From assembly GCF_032884065.1 (NCBI RefSeq), contig NC_088866.1, positions 60,587,978 to 60,651,977 of the forward strand: a stretch of DNA of 64,000 bases, read 5' to 3'. The notes below the pieces were generated by a model. That model had not been told where the DNA came from, ran no database searches, and saw only the letters and a program-made list of their open reading frames with translations. How positions within the stretch are numbered: position 1 is the stretch's first letter; the number at the start of each line of letters is the position of its first letter. Made by a program: the position numbers and the translations under genes. Below are positions 60,535-64,000 of this stretch, piece by piece. The DNA is from Artemia franciscana (taxonomy: Eukaryota; Arthropoda; Branchiopoda; Anostraca; Artemiidae).

Positions 60535-61475
60535 CTAAGGTTTCATAATAGGCATTCCCCGACAGTCTTCAGAAGTTGCACTGGCTTTTACCATTTTAAG
60601 TCTCTTCCACAAATGAGTATTATCCACCACTGATGGTCCAACCCTCTTGAAGCCACTCTGAGATTGCAGACATGCACCTAAAGATTCAGATGACACAACA
60701 TTTGAAAACGGAAGTGAAAGAAGATACCTTCTGAAGGTTCTTAAATCTCAGTGACCCAAAAGGCGTTTTCATTGACACAATTTTCCGCCAGAAAAGCAGA
60801 GGACTTTCTAGTGGCTTAAACGGAATTTCGAGTGTACTGGTGTTCCTCAACCCACTCTCTATTCTCTTCTTGTCCCAGTCTGGACTGCTGTAAAAGTGAA
60901 AGAACGGTAGCAGCGTAGATGGTTCCATGTTTGCAGCCTTACATCGTTCAAGCATGACCAAGTGCTGAAATATAGGTGCTAAAAAATCGAAGCTAATCTG
61001 CACTTGATTAACAAACTCCTGGTAAAACTCCCTTGCTGGTCTGAGAACAATTTGGACATTAGCGTCCTCGTATGTGAGGTTCCTTTCTTCGACATTATAT
61101 CGAAGAATTGTAGCTGCCTTAAAGCCAATATATATATATATATATATCTTTAATTGGCAAGTATCCAATTTCAGTGTTTACATCCAAAGACATTATATCA
61201 GATCATTTGATATGATTGGATAACATGAAAGAAGAAGCGAAAGTACGAAGCAACTCTTCCGTTTCCAATTTGAGTTTGAACATAAGAGGCTCTTCGGTCT
61301 GGAAGGTCTTATTGTATTCTTCTTCTTGTATCTGGAATATGGACCGGTCCGAAAATATATCAAAATAATCCGGAAAAAAGGGGCTTTCGAACTTCCAGGT
61401 TTCCGAAATTTTGGGGAATTCAGGAAAAGATGAGGGGGGCTGTACCCCCCGGTCACCCGTTCCAAATTTATGCAT
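60535..61475 (-). pseudogene. hAT-like transposase relic, uninterrupted (copy B)
   Basis: Here the two parts split by the Helitron in copy A are joined: FPKISETWKFESPFFPDYFD, ELLRTFASSFMLSNHI, a TGA, IMSLDVNTEIGYLPIKD, a short (AT)n reading as Tyr-Ile repeats, GFKAATILRYNVEERNLTY, LRPAREFYQEF, SFDFLAPIFQHLVM, LLFWRKIVSMKTPFGS, LRFKNLQK and, in another frame, LLSLPFSNVVSSESL to a TAG at 60535. The (AT)n tract itself shifts the frame. An old dead transposase or transposase-derived gene; no BED finger or terminal repeats were found. Confidence 0.5.
61129..61148. other. Empty Helitron insertion site (copy B)
   Basis: AAAGCCA, (AT) of about 20 bp, then CTTTAATTGGCAAG. In copy A the same flanks are separated by the 6.8-kb Helitron. 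Confidence 0.9.
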
Positions 61476-64000
61476 GGCTGAATATTCCGGACTCCCCCTT
61501 CCTCTACTCCCCCCACGACTATCAGACCGAGTAAAATCGTATTTACAAGTCAGTTTGATCGGGTCCTTGATGCACCGATCCCTCCATTCTAACCGTTTTT
61601 TTTAGATTTCTGGTCTCCCCAAAACAGACCAAAATAACACACTTTGAACACTGTGACTTAAAATTTAAACATATCGGCACTTTGAAAACAGATTTGTCCC
61701 TTTGAAAACAGATTTGGTATGGCCTGCTTTGGCCTGCATCTTAAAAGCCATCCTCTTATATTGTGGAGCCGATGTTACTGGCACTCGAAATCGTTATTTT
61801 GATATAGACTAGGCTATTAGTCTGACAAATACTGAATGTCTATAAGATCCGTAAGAATAGTGTATTCGAATTTGTACTATAGAATTCTTGAACTGGCAAC
61901 AGGTTAAGAACTGGCTTCAAGTTGAAACATGTTATTCTGGTAAAGAAACAGATAATAGAAGTAAAAAAGCCGCCTAACCCCTTAGAAGAGGTCAGTAGCC
62001 TACTTCTTGGGTTGCACACGTGCAGGCATGTATAATTGTCCTGTTCCAGTAAACTTCGCACTTACCCTAAAAAAAAAACCTTCGCGTAAGGTAAACCACG
62101 TTCTTATTCTAGACAAATTATCCAGTGAACCTGATCTGGTCAGATCAGATGAAGTTATGAACTTAGATTCAAATCAAATCAACCCTTTTTCGAACACAAC
62201 AGTGATGAGTCACGGGAAAAGCTGCCGACTAAGAAAATTGCGGAAGATCATAAGCTTCAAGCTGGACAGAGCTCAAATCAACAGAAATCGGGAGATTATA
62301 TCGAATGAAGGTAAACATGAGAATAAAAACCTGAATATCTCTAAAAATGTAAGAAAAACATGAGAAAATCTCTAAAAACGTGAGAAAAACATGAGAACAT
62401 GAGACAAATTTTTTTCCCATGAGAAATCTTCCGAAAATATGAGATCTCATGGGAAAACATGAGAAGTGGAAGCCCTGCTGCTAACAAATGCTCAGCTGAA
62501 CATTTCTAATGGGTGACGAAAAGATCAGTGATAAGCACTTCTCCAGTATGGGGTACTTAATTTTACCACTGCAACTATTTATACCAATAATACTCTTCTA
62601 AGTATTCAACTGAGAGGAATTCAACTTGAGCTCAGTGCCATCAGTCATTGCCTCTGACCTCATTCCATGTCCGTTTTCTAGAGGAAATATCAAAAATAAC
62701 CTCAGAGCTTTTAGCGTATATTTTTCTTGGTTAAATTAAAGCTAATATGCTATCAATTTCGTCTTCAAACTTTAACAAGTCTTTCATTGGCACTATAAAC
62801 TATTTTTAATAAGAATGGTAAGAAAGATCAACGCCATCACTTGCCTTTTGGGTATCTTCAAGCTTTTGCCTGAAATTAATTGCAGCTATTCCCAAATTTG
62901 TCTGCTTTAAAGGTTTCACTTGAAGGGTAACTATCCAGTTTGTTCGATAAGCTCAAACGACAAATTTAATCCGGCTCTATTAGGTTTGACGCAGTATCAT
63001 TCAAAAGGTTGCTGATAATTTTCTAAAGAAAGTTAAGAAGTGCGTACTCGGATTGAAAGACTGTTTTAAACTCTTTAGAGAAGCCAAGAGAGTTGTTGGT
63101 GAATTCAAGGTATGTCTTTGACAATTTGCTTTGTATAGTCGAGAAGTAAGTTTACTTCAGTTTCGGTCTTGATGGTTTTGGAACCTAAAGATATACTAAG
63201 CCTAAACTATACTAAGCCCTTGAGGCATTCAATGTATACTATTGACTTCTGTTTCTCTACTGAGGTATTTTAGCAAGTATTACTAACAATACTAGCAAAT
63301 ATTTTGAAAGTATTCCCCCTGGTAGCCTATACGCATGATGGTGATTTCGTTGCATCCCAAGTCTTTTGTCGATTTCTTAAGCACCGGAACGAGCAATCAG
63401 CATCCCTGTTCTATTGAACCTCTAAATTACCTGGGTAACAAAATCAGCAACTATCTGACCGACTTTCGATCCAACAGGGTCCATTCTGAACTACCGAAGA
63501 ACCACCTTTTGTTTTACTACTTTATTTTTGGGAAGAAGTGTAAGAAATAGATATATTTTTGTTATTTATTGAAATAATATATATAATTCATTTTATTACA
63601 CAGAATAATAGAAAAAAAGATTTCGCTGTTTTTTGCAGTTAGCAACATTAAATGACAATTACACCTACTCATGGTCCTTAAATTAATGAAATGACCTAGT
63701 GTTGCATCTACTCGATAAACAATCATAATACATACATATAAATGAAATCAAATACAATAATCAAAAGGTTTTTAGCAATTATATAATCAGGAGGCTTTTC
63801 AATTTCAAAAAGCATGTCTTTCACGTGGTGCACGTCACGCATCGAAGAATTGTGCCAACTTTTGTGTAAAGATATGCGGTACTTTGGCAGTGTGAATTGT
63901 GCAACAGATAAACTGGCGCACTGAGATTTACACTGGGCGGTGGACAGTGAGCATCTCCTTCCACATGACTAATAAAAATGGTTCTGAAAAGCTATATCAA
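61476..64000. other. Intergenic, right part of copy B
   Basis: Counterpart of 30758-33326, with the CATGAGA cluster at about 62308-62466. No gene accepted. Confidence 0.45.

Larger units (their letters stand above)
46501..64000 (+). repeat. Large direct duplication, copy B (open at both ends)
   Basis: Colinear with 8269-33326. It lacks the 6.8-kb Helitron and the dispersed repeat at 14462-15075, and it has its own small indels (131 bp missing near 53240, 70 bp kept near 54715, a duplicated CGTCTTTATTT near 47430). It continues to the last base of the window. Confidence 0.95.

Overview
The window looks like AT-rich, repeat-dense animal nuclear DNA, most likely from an arthropod. The evidence is spliced-looking astacin exons, animal-type Helitrons, CR1/L2-group and RTE-like LINEs, hAT and Ty3/gypsy relics, and very long (AT)n and (CA)n tracts. 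Several repeat families remind me of brine shrimp (Artemia), but that is an unverified impression. I saw no bacterial-type operon, rRNA, tRNA or CRISPR array.

Layout. 1-3609: two head-to-tail non-autonomous Helitrons. 3610-8268: decayed RTE-like LINE pieces and degenerate repeats. 8269-33326: copy A of a large duplication, with one astacin-like metalloprotease exon (minus strand, 12565-14361), arrays of degenerate repeats (about 15.7-21.2 kb), and a decayed hAT-like transposase split by a 6.8-kb Helitron (23652-30418). 33327-35324: degenerate repeats, then (CA)n and (AT)n. 35325-37539: a third non-autonomous Helitron. 37540-40130: nested repeats including a foldback element. 40509-41070: gypsy integrase relic. 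About 41225-45720: a nearly full-length LINE (minus strand). 46401-46500: a gap of exactly 100 N. 46501-64000: copy B of the duplication, in the same orientation, starting at the first base after the gap and lacking the 6.8-kb Helitron.

The main biological story is the Helitron family. The large element encodes a HUH/Y2 Rep and a Pif1-type helicase. Its Rep begins with nine 23-residue repeats that resemble the STPR DNA-binding repeat. Its 3' part is composite: a tandemly duplicated helicase tail followed by what looks like a complete 305-bp mini-Helitron that supplies the 3' end. The three smaller Helitrons keep the same tail remnant and end in two successive GCGAAGC hairpins, each followed by CTAG. 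Copy B preserves the empty insertion site, so the insertion is younger than the duplication or is polymorphic between haplotypes.

The astacin exons are the only host genes I can support with confidence. Both are open through the catalytic, EGF-like and CUB-like regions, and both need an upstream exon. Because copy B starts exactly at an assembly gap, the duplication may be two haplotypes placed in one scaffold rather than a true tandem duplication.
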